Of a DNA stretch of 64,000 bases, positions 1-12,694 are shown piece after piece (position 1 is the stretch's first letter; every line of letters begins with the position of its first letter). The translations under genes and the position numbers were made by a program. Source of the stretch: Pempheris klunzingeri (lineage: Eukaryota > Chordata > Actinopteri > Acropomatiformes > Pempheridae); contig NC_092014.1 of the NCBI RefSeq assembly GCF_042242105.1, forward strand, positions 8,431,374 through 8,495,373, read 5' to 3'. Below the pieces are notes generated by a model, which worked only from the letters and a program-made list of their open reading frames with translations, did not search any database and was not told where the DNA came from.

Positions 1-1424
1 ACTTTAACTGGTGTATTTATGAACTGTATGTGTAACTATGAGTGGTCACGTTGGAGGATGACATAGTGCAATAGGATTGAAGGTTTTAAATTGCTGCCAT
101 TTTGGTGTCCAGGGTCAGAGCCGCTGGCTGGGTAATCAATTAGCAGATCAGCGATTAGAGGAGGCTTTCTCAGTCACCTGCATCACTGCATAATACCTTA
201 ATCCACTGGACCATATGCTGCTACTGCCAGGGACTCTCCAGTGTAACTCACTGTCACACACACACACACACAGGTGGAGACCACCTGGACGTCACATCAC
301 ACCCTCCCATGTCACATATCACATATGTATCCGTGCACAGAATCAAGCATGCTGCTCACACGCATGCACATACCTGGAGGATAGTTATTACACTGTTTAT
401 AACTGCATTATTACTCAAGAGGATGAGGTTTAGGAGGTTCAGCGGACCGTGATGCTGCCTAAACTTCCCGTCATTAACAGATTAATAAGCACATTTTCAG
501 TTGGCAGCAAGTCAGCAGTTCAGTTTCAAAACCTACATTAACTGGAGAAAAAAAAGTAGCTCTGGCCCTTTTTTTTAATAAAACAGTTTGTCTGTGAATC
601 CAAAAACGTTTTGTTTTATTTGTTATGAGTAGAAGAATATGTGCATATTGCTCAAATGGCTTGAACAGACTTAGGACACAAATAAGAGACTGAATTAATC
701 AACTCTAAATAATCATGTCTTTGGTAGAGGTTTACTTCTTAATTCAACACTAAGTATTTGGACGACAAATATCTAGTGTAAATTGTGTTTTGTTTCCATC
801 CATATGTATGTACCTCTATGAGCATTAGTATTAATAGAATATTTCACATATTGTATAAATATTGTGATAGTTAACTCACTGGTGCAGTTTGATTTGGTAA
901 GTGTAGTCCTTCAGAAAAATATTCAGCTGTTATACTGTTTTTATTAAGATCTGTACACCCTGGTAAGACCAGCAGCGTTTGTGTTTGGTGCACATAGTTT
1001 CGCATCTTGTGGAGGTTTGGTAGCAAAAACACAGTCTGCCGACTGAAAAAATATTACTTGTCAGTATTATTACTCGTGTTTTAAAAGTTCTGAAATTCTG
1101 AAACAATCTGCAAGAGTTTTTTGGCAAATAGAAGCTTTTGTGTCATATAGGTTGATCTTATTTCAATGCACTTTAAGAAAATGCAGCACAATATGTGATG
1201 TTGATACTAGTCTCTAGTATTGAATGCTGTTGCTCCGTCATTCCCACAGTGCTGCCGTCCATGATTGAGTTTGGCCTCCAGTTGGGTTAACTGTGCAGAG
1301 GTGAGCGGTTGGGGTCAGGGCTCAAGACTGAGTTCAGGTTAAAGTGGAGGAACGCAAATTGGTGTCACGGACACTGTGGAAAGGTTCATTACAGAGAAAC
1401 TCAAGGTTTTAAGTTTGATTTGAA

Positions 1425-1600
1425 ATGTAGATGCAGTCTTTAAAGGTCGCAGCTCATCGGGCAGACCGTTCCACAGGACAGGTCCACAGTAAATAAAAGC
1501 ACCTCTCCCAGCTCCTGGTCTTATTCTGGGAACAACCAGAGAGCCACAGACTGAAGACCTGAGGGGTCTGATGGGGGTGTAGTCAGTGGGATTGTCTAAA
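1425..1600. repeat. Probable dispersed fish repeat
   Basis: The stretch around 'gaccgttccacaggacag' and 'gagagccacagactgaagac' resembles a fragment I have seen widely dispersed in fish genomes. Family not named; assignment is from memory. Confidence 0.35.
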
Positions 1601-2489
1601 GTTGATGAATCTCACAACAATGAACAATTTAATAATGTGGTGCAAAGAGCACTCTGTGGCAAAATCTCCACAAATCCCTGTTTTATTATTATTATTATTA
1701 ATGTAATTAATTTTTCAGGCGTTCAGAAGAAGTGCTCGAATCTGATTGTCAACAGAAAATGACAGAAGTGAGAAAGACTGTTAAAGCGGTCATCATTGGT
1801 TCTTTACTGGCTCTAAGTCTTCTAAGCCTGCAGACTTTCTCCTCAGCTCCCTTTACAAATCTGTGTGACGGTTGTTTTTATGGTGAAGGAGCATTTTGGA
1901 GTGTTTCACTGTTTGAGGAGGCAGTGTCTTATCCCTCTGATACACACAGGGTAGATTAGAGGATTAGCATCCACAGGGCTAATGCTAACACTGTGCAGCT
2001 ACCACTGCTACAGATGGCGTTGTCACACACACACAAATGTGCAAGCACGTACAGGCATGCAGATACACACACACAAATGTACTAAAAGTGGGTCATAGTC
2101 ATAGTATTTGTCTCTTTCCTTTAATTACTGTGATTGGTTGACGTGGGCGGTTTATCAAGAAGCAAATGTCTTAAATGAAATCACACTCAGGAGAAACCCA
2201 AATTAGTTGTCTAATAAAAGTATTTAAGACGAGACTGTATAAGAAAAGAGAGGAATGGCTCCCTTTAAAATGTCTGGTTTACCACGTTTTGATGCTTTAA
2301 ATCTGCCCAAACAATCACACTGTCCACATTTGTGTCTTACGTTGCAGCTAACATTCATCTTTCATCCGCTTTTGTTTATATGTAGCAATAAAAAAACTCT
2401 TTGCAAGCAAGGATCTTTCAATGTTTTCTCTTAAGATGGTGGACTGGGCAGCATAGGGTATACTCTGGGTGTTGCTTTCAGAGCTGAAA

Positions 2490-2735
2490 CAATCAATTGA
2501 CAAGTCTGTAAGCAGAAAAATGCTGCACATCAATTTTAGTCAGTTAATTGTTTAAGTAATTTGTAAAGCAAAAAGTCTCTTCCTCCAATATGGTCTTAAT
2601 ATTATGACAGTAAACTAAATATCACAATTTTTCACTATTTTCTGATATTTCATAGACCAAACAATCCCTCAATTCATCAAGGAAATGATGGTGAGATCAA
2701 TAGATAATGAAAATATTTGTTGCAGTCTATCATCT
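2490..2735. repeat. Dispersed fish repeat (TTAAT-rich family), copy 1
   Basis: AT-rich text with 'ttttctgatatttcatagacc', 'gataatgaaaatatttgttgcag' spacing and repeated TTAAT/ATTGA motifs resembles a very common teleost repeat. The segment at 5735-5960 looks related. Confidence 0.4.
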
Positions 2736-3309
2736 CTCAAAAGGATCAGAATATGATTTCTTGTGGGGCATGTCTGTTGAAGTGTCTTGTGCAAATAGGG
2801 AAAAAGACATTCCACATAATCCTCTTAGTTGTTTTGCTCCAGCTCACAGTGGGCTGAGTAACTTTCTTTAGCTCTTGGTGCCATAAGAAAACATACGGTA
2901 CAAGCAGTGCGGTAATGCTGCCTGAAACATACCGTACAGTTGTTAGTATTTAAAGTAACACAAGTGCTGCATAACTGTGCTTTGGCAACATCGCCTATGT
3001 TGTAACACCCTCTGAACTGCAGCCCACAAAATCCCTTCCTCTTAACATTGATGCCTCCTCTAGTAACATCCAGCAAAGACTTTGTTTTCCTGAAATAAAT
3101 TTACTTTTTTTAAAAACCATTTCTGCTGAGACTTTTATAGCTGTTTCACTGAATCTGCTTTAACTTTTCATACTGTTGCTTGGTTTAGAAATCTACATCT
3201 GTCCAATACTGTCCAATAAGAATAGATTTGGAAGTCTTGTTAAAATGGCCAGTTAGATTTCAGGGAGTTGTCAGACTTCGCTTGGGGACATTTATAACAG
3301 GAAGGTCCC

Positions 3310-3660
3310 TTAGATGAGTCAGTGATATATTAGACTGCCAGGACCATGCACTTCTGAAGGAGTCTAAGCTGTTGTCCTTAGGACGTCACTTCAGGAGGAC
3401 TAAGAGATTCCTCATCCCCCTCATCACAAGTGCTATATATACATTTAATAGCAAATAGCACTCTATAGCTGCATTCCTTGCACTTCCCTTGCATACTCGC
3501 ACATTCTTGTACATCTGTGACGCTCCAGCTCTGTGATTTAGTGTATTGATGTGATGTTGTCTTTTTGTATTCTGCTTTTACGTGAGCCCTGGCTGCAAAA
3601 CAAACTTCCCCTTGTAGGACAACTAAGATAACTTTTCACCTTGAATGTTGTGTAACGTTG
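3310..3660 (+). mobile_element. LINE 3'-end remnant (probable)
   Basis: One frame reads HFRRTKRFLIPLITSAIYTFN, resembling the last residues of fish non-LTR reverse transcriptases. About 200 bp later comes 'aaacttccccttgtaggac', a decayed form of the 'ttccccttgtgggac' tail common on fish LINE-derived copies. It is broken by stops and not active. Confidence 0.45.
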
Positions 3661-3798
3661 TGATTAAAGTTGCTGTGAAGGAGCTCATTAAAACTTTAGG
3701 GCCACAGTCTCACTCCGTCATCCCGATGTTAACCATGTTTCACAGCCATTTCGATCAAGACAAATGTTGTCCAAATGCTGTCACATGGTAACTTTAAA

Positions 3799-4130
3799 GC
3801 GGTGGTTCCCAACCTTTGGACCAGGACCTCTCACAAGGGGTCACAACGTGGTTAACTGCATAAGAAAGAAAGTTTGTGACACAAAGTGGCCACTGTTGTT
3901 CTACCTCTTCAGGTCTCAAAACATACTCAAATAAAACCGATTCTATGATTTGCAGCAAGCATTTGTAATTCCTATTAGGAACACTGTCAGATTTGTTTTA
4001 CCTTCCCATTTCTCAAAAACACATGCAACCAGCTCCAAGGTGTCACGAGCAGATGTGTTAAAAGCTTCATGTTCAGGGCTGATGAGCCAAAGAGCACCAC
4101 AGAGAGCCACTGCTTCAAAATGTAGCTAAT
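3799..4130. repeat. Probable dispersed repeat ('ggttcccaacc' family)
   Basis: Starts with 'agcggtggttcccaacctt', the recognisable head of a widespread vertebrate non-autonomous repeat. The far boundary is uncertain. Confidence 0.35.
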
Positions 4131-5734
4131 AGTGCCATTTGTTTGCAGGCATAACAGATAATTAATGTCTTTTTCCAGTGTTTTTCTCTACCAGTAACTC
4201 TATGGCGCTACGGTCGCCTTAGTCATTTAACTGTCTCCTGTTTTTGTAATCACTGAATTTAATCTCAACCTTACATTTTTCCAAGACGGTAACTGTGGTT
4301 TAGATTTCTTCCTCCAAAGTGAGTTCAAAGTATTGAGACCAGTTTCGCCATCTAAGGAGCTGTACAGAGTCTTCACACGACAACAACATGGTGTGTGAAC
4401 CCTCATCATCACTCCCACTGAACACTTGCCCTCGGTTTTGTTTAGAAAGTAAGCGTGTCAAATTCAAGTTATAGCTGCGTGGTAAGAGTTTCTGTAGTTG
4501 CACCATGAAGGTGAACAAGTTAGCTAATGTGGCCTTAAAATCCACAGGGGGTGGATGCGGTGTGTTTGTTCCAGCCTTCTGTGATTTGTGTGTGTGGGGC
4601 TGAGAGTGTTACTTATAATGTAAATAGTAGAGATAGTTGTTGGGTTGCATAAGGCTTTGTCCACACCTTCCAGTAATCTCTCAGAGCAGGTCAGCGTAGA
4701 GGATTGTGCTAGCCTATATTTACTCATTACAGTAAGAAGGCTGTAGGTTCTGACTTATTTATAACAGCAGCTAACTAGCAGAAGTATTTCATGGTTTTCT
4801 GTTGCTTTTTTTTTGTTAACTCTTACAGTGGTTTGTATTGACCTGTATGTATTTTCTGTTGTGACTGTTTGCTTCACCTTGTTTAACTAAAGGAAAACAC
4901 TAATAGGTCCTGCAGGGATTTCTGTGAAGGTTTTAAAGACACACACACAGAAAATGTTCAGTAAGTACAGCAGTACTAAAAATAGTTTGTTTATTAATAG
5001 TAGATTTTCACAGCAAAAAAACATAAAAATATCACTTTTTTCATCAAGAAAAGGTGGCTGTGAAAGATGAGCTCTTCTCTCTGACTATTGCAGCGAGCGG
5101 ACACATTTGTTGAAGTTGGGCAGTGGTCTCTTCATCCCTTCAGGTCTAATTCTGATGGTTGTTTATCCCCCCTCTTCCTTTCGTTTGCAGTAGCTGCCCC
5201 TCATACTGGGTCACTGAACTAAGCTGTCTAAGCTTAACTGCCCTCGGTTGCTAATGCTAACTAAGTAGCTGAGCAACAGCAGGTGGCATCTACACGACTC
5301 AGATGTGCTCATATGCTGCATCTGCAGAGTTAACATGGATAGATGTCTTCACCCGACATGACAGTCTGAGGTCTACTGCAGGTGGACAAGTTTTATAAAC
5401 AGCCAGCAAAGTAAGGCGGCCGCCTCCCAGTAGACCATGTCAGGAGGATTATCCATATGGTCACAAAGGATGTCCAAAGTCTCAGCTTCTTTTATTTTTT
5501 ATTTATTCACCAGAAAGGCTTACTCCAGAGAGACAGTTTCACTTTCTTAAATTACCAGAAATTCAAAGTGCAGACTGAAAACCTTAGAGTTGGTTTCAGC
5601 CAATCATTCAACAAAAGAAAACACATCAAAATCTCATTAAACACTGAAAACGCATGTGTACCGCACTAAACAAAATGTTTGAGTGCTTTGTGGCCATTTT
5701 TGCTTTGTTTTAGTAGTTGTCAGTACACAGAGAG

Positions 5735-5960
5735 AGCTGAAAGCATTAGTCGTCCCAATCAATTAGTTGAAAAATTAAAATTGTCAATTATTTTGATAAT
5801 CAATTTGCTTCACGGTTTGTTTTAAATGTTAAACATGATCTGATTTTATACTACGGACTCTGGGAAATTATAATTCTTTTTAAAACAGTATATTTTTAAA
5901 CTATTTTACTGACAAAAAGATTGATTGATTAATCAGGAAAATACTCAGCATATTAATCTG
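5735..5960. repeat. Dispersed fish repeat (TTAAT-rich family), copy 2
   Basis: Contains 'attagtcgtcccaatcaatt', 'ttattttgataatcaattt' and 'gattgattaatcaggaaaa', a decayed member of the same family as 2490-2735. Confidence 0.4.
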
Positions 5961-6118
5961 TATATGGAATGTGGAGTGTAAGTGTAGACAGTAATTGTAC
6001 TTAAATTCTCATCATTTACAAAAACAAACGTAGTCACAGTTAATTTCAGTTACATGTGTTTTCTCACCTGAGGGTCAGCAGGTGTGCAAACAGAAGGCAG
6101 AACAGACACAGGTTTCAG

Positions 6119-6125
6119 TGTGTGT

Positions 6126-6185
<60 letters not shown>
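6119..6185. repeat. (TG)n microsatellite
   Basis: About 67 bp of nearly pure TG with one C interruption. Confidence 0.95.
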
Positions 6186-6186
<1 letters not shown>

Positions 6187-6392
6187 AGCTGTGTCAGCAC
6201 CTACATGCTAAACTGGCCTCCATCTGTTTGTCCTGTGCAATGGCACCTACTGTACCAATCTGAGAATGCTTGCTGTGAGACCATATTACATTCTTAAAAG
6301 AAAAAATACGTGCAGACATTTTCTGTCACTTGTGTCCTTGTGTCAGCAGCTTAATGTTCGTTTTGATTCAATGTGAGAGTGATATACTTTAC

Positions 6393-6418
6393 TATATATA
6401 TATATATATATATATATA
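6393..6418. repeat. (TA)n microsatellite
   Basis: Pure alternating TA of about 26 bp. Confidence 0.9.
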
Positions 6419-6459
6419 CTGCTGAGTAGCTTAATATATCATATTACATCATACATTAT

Positions 6460-6687
6460 AGGTTGATTGATGTTGAATTAGTTATATTTTGTATTCAACC
6501 AAATCTGTAAAAAGTAATCAGTAACTTCAGCTGTTAAATTAACGTGGTGAGTTAAAATGTGCAGTATTTCTCTTTGAAATGCAGTGGAGTAGATGTATAT
6601 AGTTGCATAAAATGGAAATACTGGACTGAAGTACAAATACCTCAAAATTGTATTTAATTAAATATACTTAATTACATTCCACCACTG
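6460..6687. mobile_element. MITE-like element ending TTCCACCACTG, copy 1
   Basis: Ends 'ttccaccactg' and contains 'aagtacaaatacctcaaaatt', the hallmark of a fish MITE family with CAGTGGTGGAA-type termini. Related copies lie at 19335-19440, 35850-36123 and 46379-46762. Left boundary uncertain. Confidence 0.5.
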
Positions 6688-7200
6688 GGTTGTGTAAACA
6701 CATATTTCTCTTTCAGCTGTTGATTCACAGGCATTAACTTGTATGTGATATGTTTTTCACTGGACATGTAAAATAATCATATAGCATGTAGCATGTATGC
6801 AAGTGGGGTTCTTGACAGCTCGTGTGTGTCTGTGAAGAATTGGTGTTTACCTGCTGAGCAGCAGCGTGGGTGAGTCACCATCCAGGTAGGCTTAGTGTTG
6901 GCTGACCTATATAAACACACAGACAGCTGGACTGGACCGCCGCCCTCATTGGCAAAACTACACGGTTCAGACAGCTTCCGCAAAAACCACAGCTGTCAGA
7001 TATACGAGGAAATACATTCGCAATACTGTCCTCGGAAATGTTTTAAAAATCAGTCTGCATAATCTGTGTTGTCTGCTCATGAACAGATAACTGGATTTTT
7101 CACTCCAGCGTCGTATACTGCCTGCAAAACACTGTTGTGTACGTGATTAGATAAGACTGTACTGTACTGAAGTGCTCACCTTTCTGTTCTCTTTTTTCAG

Positions 7201-10200
7201 ACATGATTGTTAAAGTTATTCAACAAAACATGGGGGGAATCAAAATAGAAGACTGGAGAAAGGTACTGTGTGTTTCACTTACGAGATGAACTTTATCTTG
7301 TTATAGCAATGTGATGATCAGTTTTAATCGTTAATTTAATACATGTGGAAGATTACATTTTCTCAAATAAAATAAAAAAAGTAACTTGAAATGACATTTT
7401 ATGGCCTTTGGGTGCACTGGAATTATTGATAAAGCATCATTATTTTGTAATAAAAAGTCTGTTGATGTTGCCTTCACATTCCTCTTTAAAAATAGGAATT
7501 CTGCTGCCTCCTAATCTCTTGGCTGTCACACTAACCTTATTTTGTTTGTCTTTGTTTTCCTCTTTGGCTACGGTTTGTGTGTGTGTGTGTGTGTGTTTTG
7601 CTGCACGCGTCGGTGTGCACGTGCTGTGGGGTCACAGCCAGAAAATGTGGTCCTGCTACTACAGGTAAACTCCTCCTAACAGTGTGCTGAAATTTCACCT
7701 GAGTCACACCACAATGTCAGAGAATGACAGCGTTAGGAGGGATGATGATTGTATGAACCTTCATCTCCTCCTGCAGGGGATCTACTACGAGGTTGGATTC
7801 ATCGTATGTGCGACCATCGGTATCGTGTTCGTGGTGCTCACCCCCATCATAGGCATGTGTTTCTGTGTGTGTCGATGCTGTGAGAACTGCGGAGGGGAGA
7901 TGCACCAGAGGCAGAGAAAGAACATCGACTGTCAGAGAGGTTTCTTCACCGCCTCGCTCATCGCCACCTCCATCTTCATCGTGTGAGTTGTCACCGTCTT
8001 CTTCTCAGTCTGTATGGTCTTGTTTATCATCACTATGAGGGCTTTTTCTTTTCATGAGTGTAATTAAGGTGCTATGATTGTGAGTGTTTCAATTTTTGCT
8101 GTGTGCATATTGGATTACAGCATTCTGGTGAGTTGTTGGAAAGTGTGAGATACTGGAAAAATGTAAATACATATATACCTTGATATGGATTTATTTCATA
8201 TATATAACGGAAAGGGAATCCTTTCTTTGTTAAACTTACTGTCATAGATCTTAAAGCATCAAGTACACATATTTTTTCTTAATTTGCAGCCACCCTAACA
8301 CGCTAAAATCAACTATTACGGGTTAGTTTAGGTCGACCATTAACCACAACAAACCTGGTCAGAGTTTGGCCAGAGATCGGCTGTGTTACATCTCTCTGTC
8401 TGTCTTCTCCTGCCATCTCTATACTATCTGTATTAAAGTCAGTTTAAGTCACTGCAATGTTAAACTGTCATTAATGAGCTTAATCTCAAATAATATCAGA
8501 TCAAACATAAACATTATTTAATTGTAAAATGATTCTGTAGAGGACCAAATTATGCAAAACTTAAGAGGTGCACTGGTTTTTAATTTTTTTTGCATGTTTA
8601 TATGTGGGCTCTTAAAACAGTGCTGATTTAGCGTATTTAGCGATTTAGCATATTACTTCTGTAATAATGTCAGAGAGGCCTCTAATTTTGCTTTATCAGA
8701 CTTTACACAGCTCTGTCTGAAGCCAAAAAAAGGCTTTATACATTATTTCTCAAGAAAAAGTATTCTCCACGGCCTATAAACAGACTTTGATGTGTAAAAT
8801 CTGCAGAGTTTCCCTTTAACAGCATCTGCTCTCACACACACACACACACACACCAGTTAACCTGCTGTGGACGGGACAGGTGCTCGGACGGAGTAATATG
8901 AGCCAAACTGTGCAGGACAGTTAGGTGTTACTGATATCACTTGGCTGACTGTGAGAGGCCTCTCTGTCTGAATGAGTGCTTTCACATCACAAACATGCAT
9001 GCTGCTCACGCACACACACACAAACACACACACACACACACACGTGCATGCACATCTGCGTACATAAAGCACTTTGGGGCCATTTGGACATGTGGAGATA
9101 TTATCTGATCAGGATTTGTTATTTTGACTCTTTTCTAATCAGTCAGTCACACAGAAGATTCTTTCTTTTTCTCCCTCTATTGACATTCAGTCAAATCTTT
9201 GCATGAGGCTCAGCTGAGTACAAAAGATCAGTGATCTGGCAGGTAAATACCCTAAAAACATATAAATAATGTGGGTTTTTTTTTTCCAAGTTCAGGAATA
9301 ATAGTCACTGCAACAATTAACAAAAAAACTGGTGAAACTTTGCATGTCATCAGCTCACACCTCATCACTCATTACTATTTTCAAAACAGTGAACTGTCAC
9401 AGGATAATCTGCCCTGTTCTCTCACTCTTTACCACCAGTAAAAGTCTGCTACAATATAGTTAAAGTCATTTTCTATGTTAAATCTTTATAGATTACAAGG
9501 AGGGGTTGACTGTAGATAAAAGGTTGAGTTTCTTCGTGCTATACAACAGCCAACATTTGCATCAAATACAGACAGACAGGGAGAGAAAGCTGTTCATCGG
9601 TCTCATTTCAAGGCTTTGAAATCCACATTTTAAGGTAGAGATATAACCAAGAATTTAAAAAAGAAATAAAAAAAGACTTCCAAATGTTGCTGAAGAAATG
9701 AAACTTTGTTGGCTGCTGTCTCTGAATCCTCAGTGAGTGACTTTTGACAGAAATATACATCTTAATGTCACCATGCTGCCCTCTAATGGTGAATATTAGT
9801 CACTGTGTGTCTTTACTGACTGTATCTATGTGTGTGTGTGTGTGTGTGTTTCAGTCTGGGAGTGCTCATCGCCTATGCCGCAAACCACAATATCAGCAAC
9901 CAGATTAAGAGCACTCGGCGGTTAATCAACACTAATATGAGAGACCTGAAGACATTTGCTAACAACACACCTGCGGTATGACCTCACACACACGCACGCA
10001 CATGCATCCCCATGAAGAAGGCACATACACAAAAATCCTTTTTTTAATTTGAATTTTTTTGTCCTGCTCTTATGTGCCATGCGTGTTTTCTGTTGCAGCA
10101 AATTGAATACCTGACAGCCCAGTACACCACAGCAAAGAACAAAGTCCTGTCAGACCTTGACAGTAAGTTGAACTCAGACTCTTTACACACAGTATTTGTC

Positions 10201-12660
10201 TAATGTCTCTCACTGTGTTTGCCTATAAAACTGTAACAACTGTACTCTGTGTGTGTGTGTGCTATGAGACAACTGCAGTGTTGGCACTAAACCGTCTGAT
10301 CTGAATGTGTTTTCCCGACAGACATCGGCCCTTTGCTGGGCGGGAGGATCCACAGTCAGCTGGAGAAAGAGGTGGTTCCCTCACTGGACACTGCGCTGCG
10401 TATGGCAGGAGGTAAACCACACTCATTATTAGCATTTAATACGACGTCCTGTTCAGCCCAAACAGTCTAGACACAGTATCACAATGCAGTGCTGATGCTG
10501 CTGCACTGAAACAATATCTCCTGTTGCTGTTACCACATCTGACTGGTGATATTTATTTAGAAATTCAAGGATAAACCTCTTCAGCCATGAGCTATTTTTG
10601 TTAAAGTATAAAATGCTTTTCATGATTTGTTTGACATACGATGCTCAGAGACCTCAAAACCCCTAAACAGGTCAAACAAAACTCCATTGTTTCATTTCAA
10701 ATACAAAAGAATATATTTTTATCACACTGAATGTTACAATAAACTAAAATTATAGAGCATTCCCTATTGTGCTGAACTAAAATAATGATCTGATCATTAT
10801 TTTTGTGAATTGTTGCCACATGAGGTGATGCTACATGTTTCCAGTTTCCTCTCTTGTGATGTTATTACTACAGAATGCTGGTGTGTCTTTTAAGGGCACA
10901 TCCTCACCATTTTTTTTTTTTAACTTTCCCTTTTCCTCTTTGATTCCTTCACATTTTCTTTTATCTAAAGCAAAAGTTGAGAATGCTATCAAAGGTAATG
11001 AGAGCTGACCTGGATTCAGTGTCCTGTCCCTGCTGTTACAAATACTGTAGATCCTGAACCCTGTAAAAAGTCTTCTGTTGTGGTTTCCCTCTGTGGATTG
11101 TTGATCTGTGGTCATTGTAATCAGTGTTATTGTTATAATTTAGGTAACTCTTTGGTGTTGTATTGTGAATGTATATGAACATCAATCATACGAGGCTCAC
11201 CAAAACAACACTATTGTGGATTATTTTAGCAAAAGTTCCGTTTTTGTCAAAGAATTTGATCGAGTTTCATGCTTCCTCTCTCCTCTATAGCCATGCGGGA
11301 GACCAAGGAGGCCCTGGAGAGCGTCGGCTCCTCCTTGGACGTTCTTCAGGAGGGGACGGGGAAACTTCAGATCAGTCTGTCGGGGGAGCGCGCCTCTCTG
11401 TCCAACACCCTGTCAGACCCTGCCTGCACTAATGGAGCCGTGTCTCACACCTGTAACACCATCCGCTCCACGCTGTCCCACCTGGGAATCAACGCTGACT
11501 ACTCCAAGGTACCAAGGAACCTAAGACTGAGAGTCTGACACATGAAATGTGAATCAAAACCTGACATTTAATGGACACAAGCCATAACTTACTCGTCTTC
11601 GCTCTTTCAGCTACCAGATGTCAGTCATGCCTTGACCAATATAAATACCGTCCTGGGCACAGACCTCAGTAACATTGTACAAAAGGTGAGTCTCCTCCTC
11701 CAGCTCATCATCATCCTCCTGTTTATCTCATGTCTTTCTTTTTCACCCATTATATTCTTATGATACACAACCAGGTTCTTAATCATCTTTCCTCTCTTAC
11801 TTTTGCACCTCCAGGGTTACTCGTCCTTTAATGATACACCGAAACTGGTTAAAGAACAAACTAAAAACATTGTCTCAGGTATACGAGTGTGTGTGTTTAT
11901 ACTGCGTGCATGTGTATTTAGTTTGCCTTACAAATTTAGCTGTTTCCCTCCCGTTCATAATATCTGACTGTAGTCTTTAACTCTCTTATTTTTTCTTCTC
12001 TCTCTTTCATCTGCACACTTGTGAATGGCGACACCACAGCTCTGCCTCGTAAGTTCTGCGCTGTCCTGCCTTCTCACTTTCCCTCTCTCATAGTTGTCAG
12101 CTCTGAGTTGACAGGTCTTCTAATTGATATTAAAAAAAAATGCACTAATTCATATTGTGTTCTTATTTTCTGTTTGTCTTATTTGTAGGAGTGAAAGGCA
12201 TGCTGGATAAGATTGGCACAGAGATCAGCAGCTTCGCCAAGATGTTCCCTGTGGAAGCTTCTCTGGCCAATTTCACCATTTTCCTCAACCAAGGGCAGAA
12301 AAACATTGAGGCCTTTTACCCACAGATTGACCAAATGGACTTCTACAGGTTTGTGCATATTTGTGTGTGTGTACATTAATCAGGCTGTGGCACAAACAGC
12401 CCATATTGGGGACAGTTGGAGACTAGCTAGTCACATAATGGTGCATTTAGCAGCTGAAGAGCCAGATTCTTCCCTCAGGCTCCAAATAAAAGCTAATGTT
12501 GTTTTGTAACTGCTGCATATGTAAAAAATACAACTGTTTGCTAACAACTGTTTGCCAAAAAAATCTGTCTTTTAGGCTTAAGGTTCAAATTATGACAAGG
12601 ATAAGGGTTGTTCTTGTGAATCAATACAGCACCCTCATAAATGACAATCCAAGTGTGTAA

Positions 12661-12694
<34 letters not shown>

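Larger units (their letters stand above)
1..7200. other. Prom1 upstream or intron region, no supported exon
   Basis: No coding exon could be supported here. The first confirmed prom1 exon (7201) begins in phase 1, so an earlier exon must exist, but no segment resembling the prominin signal peptide or the ...VVQP..FP... stretch was recognised. The region holds fish dispersed-repeat fragments and microsatellites listed separately. The rest shows nothing I can name. Confidence 0.6.

Noticed and set aside
1732..1959. ORF starting with a signal-peptide-like hydrophobic segment
   Set aside because: It has an acceptor-like TTTTTCAG upstream, but the continuation resembles no prominin N-terminus or any family I know, and no donor continues it in the phase needed by exon 7201.
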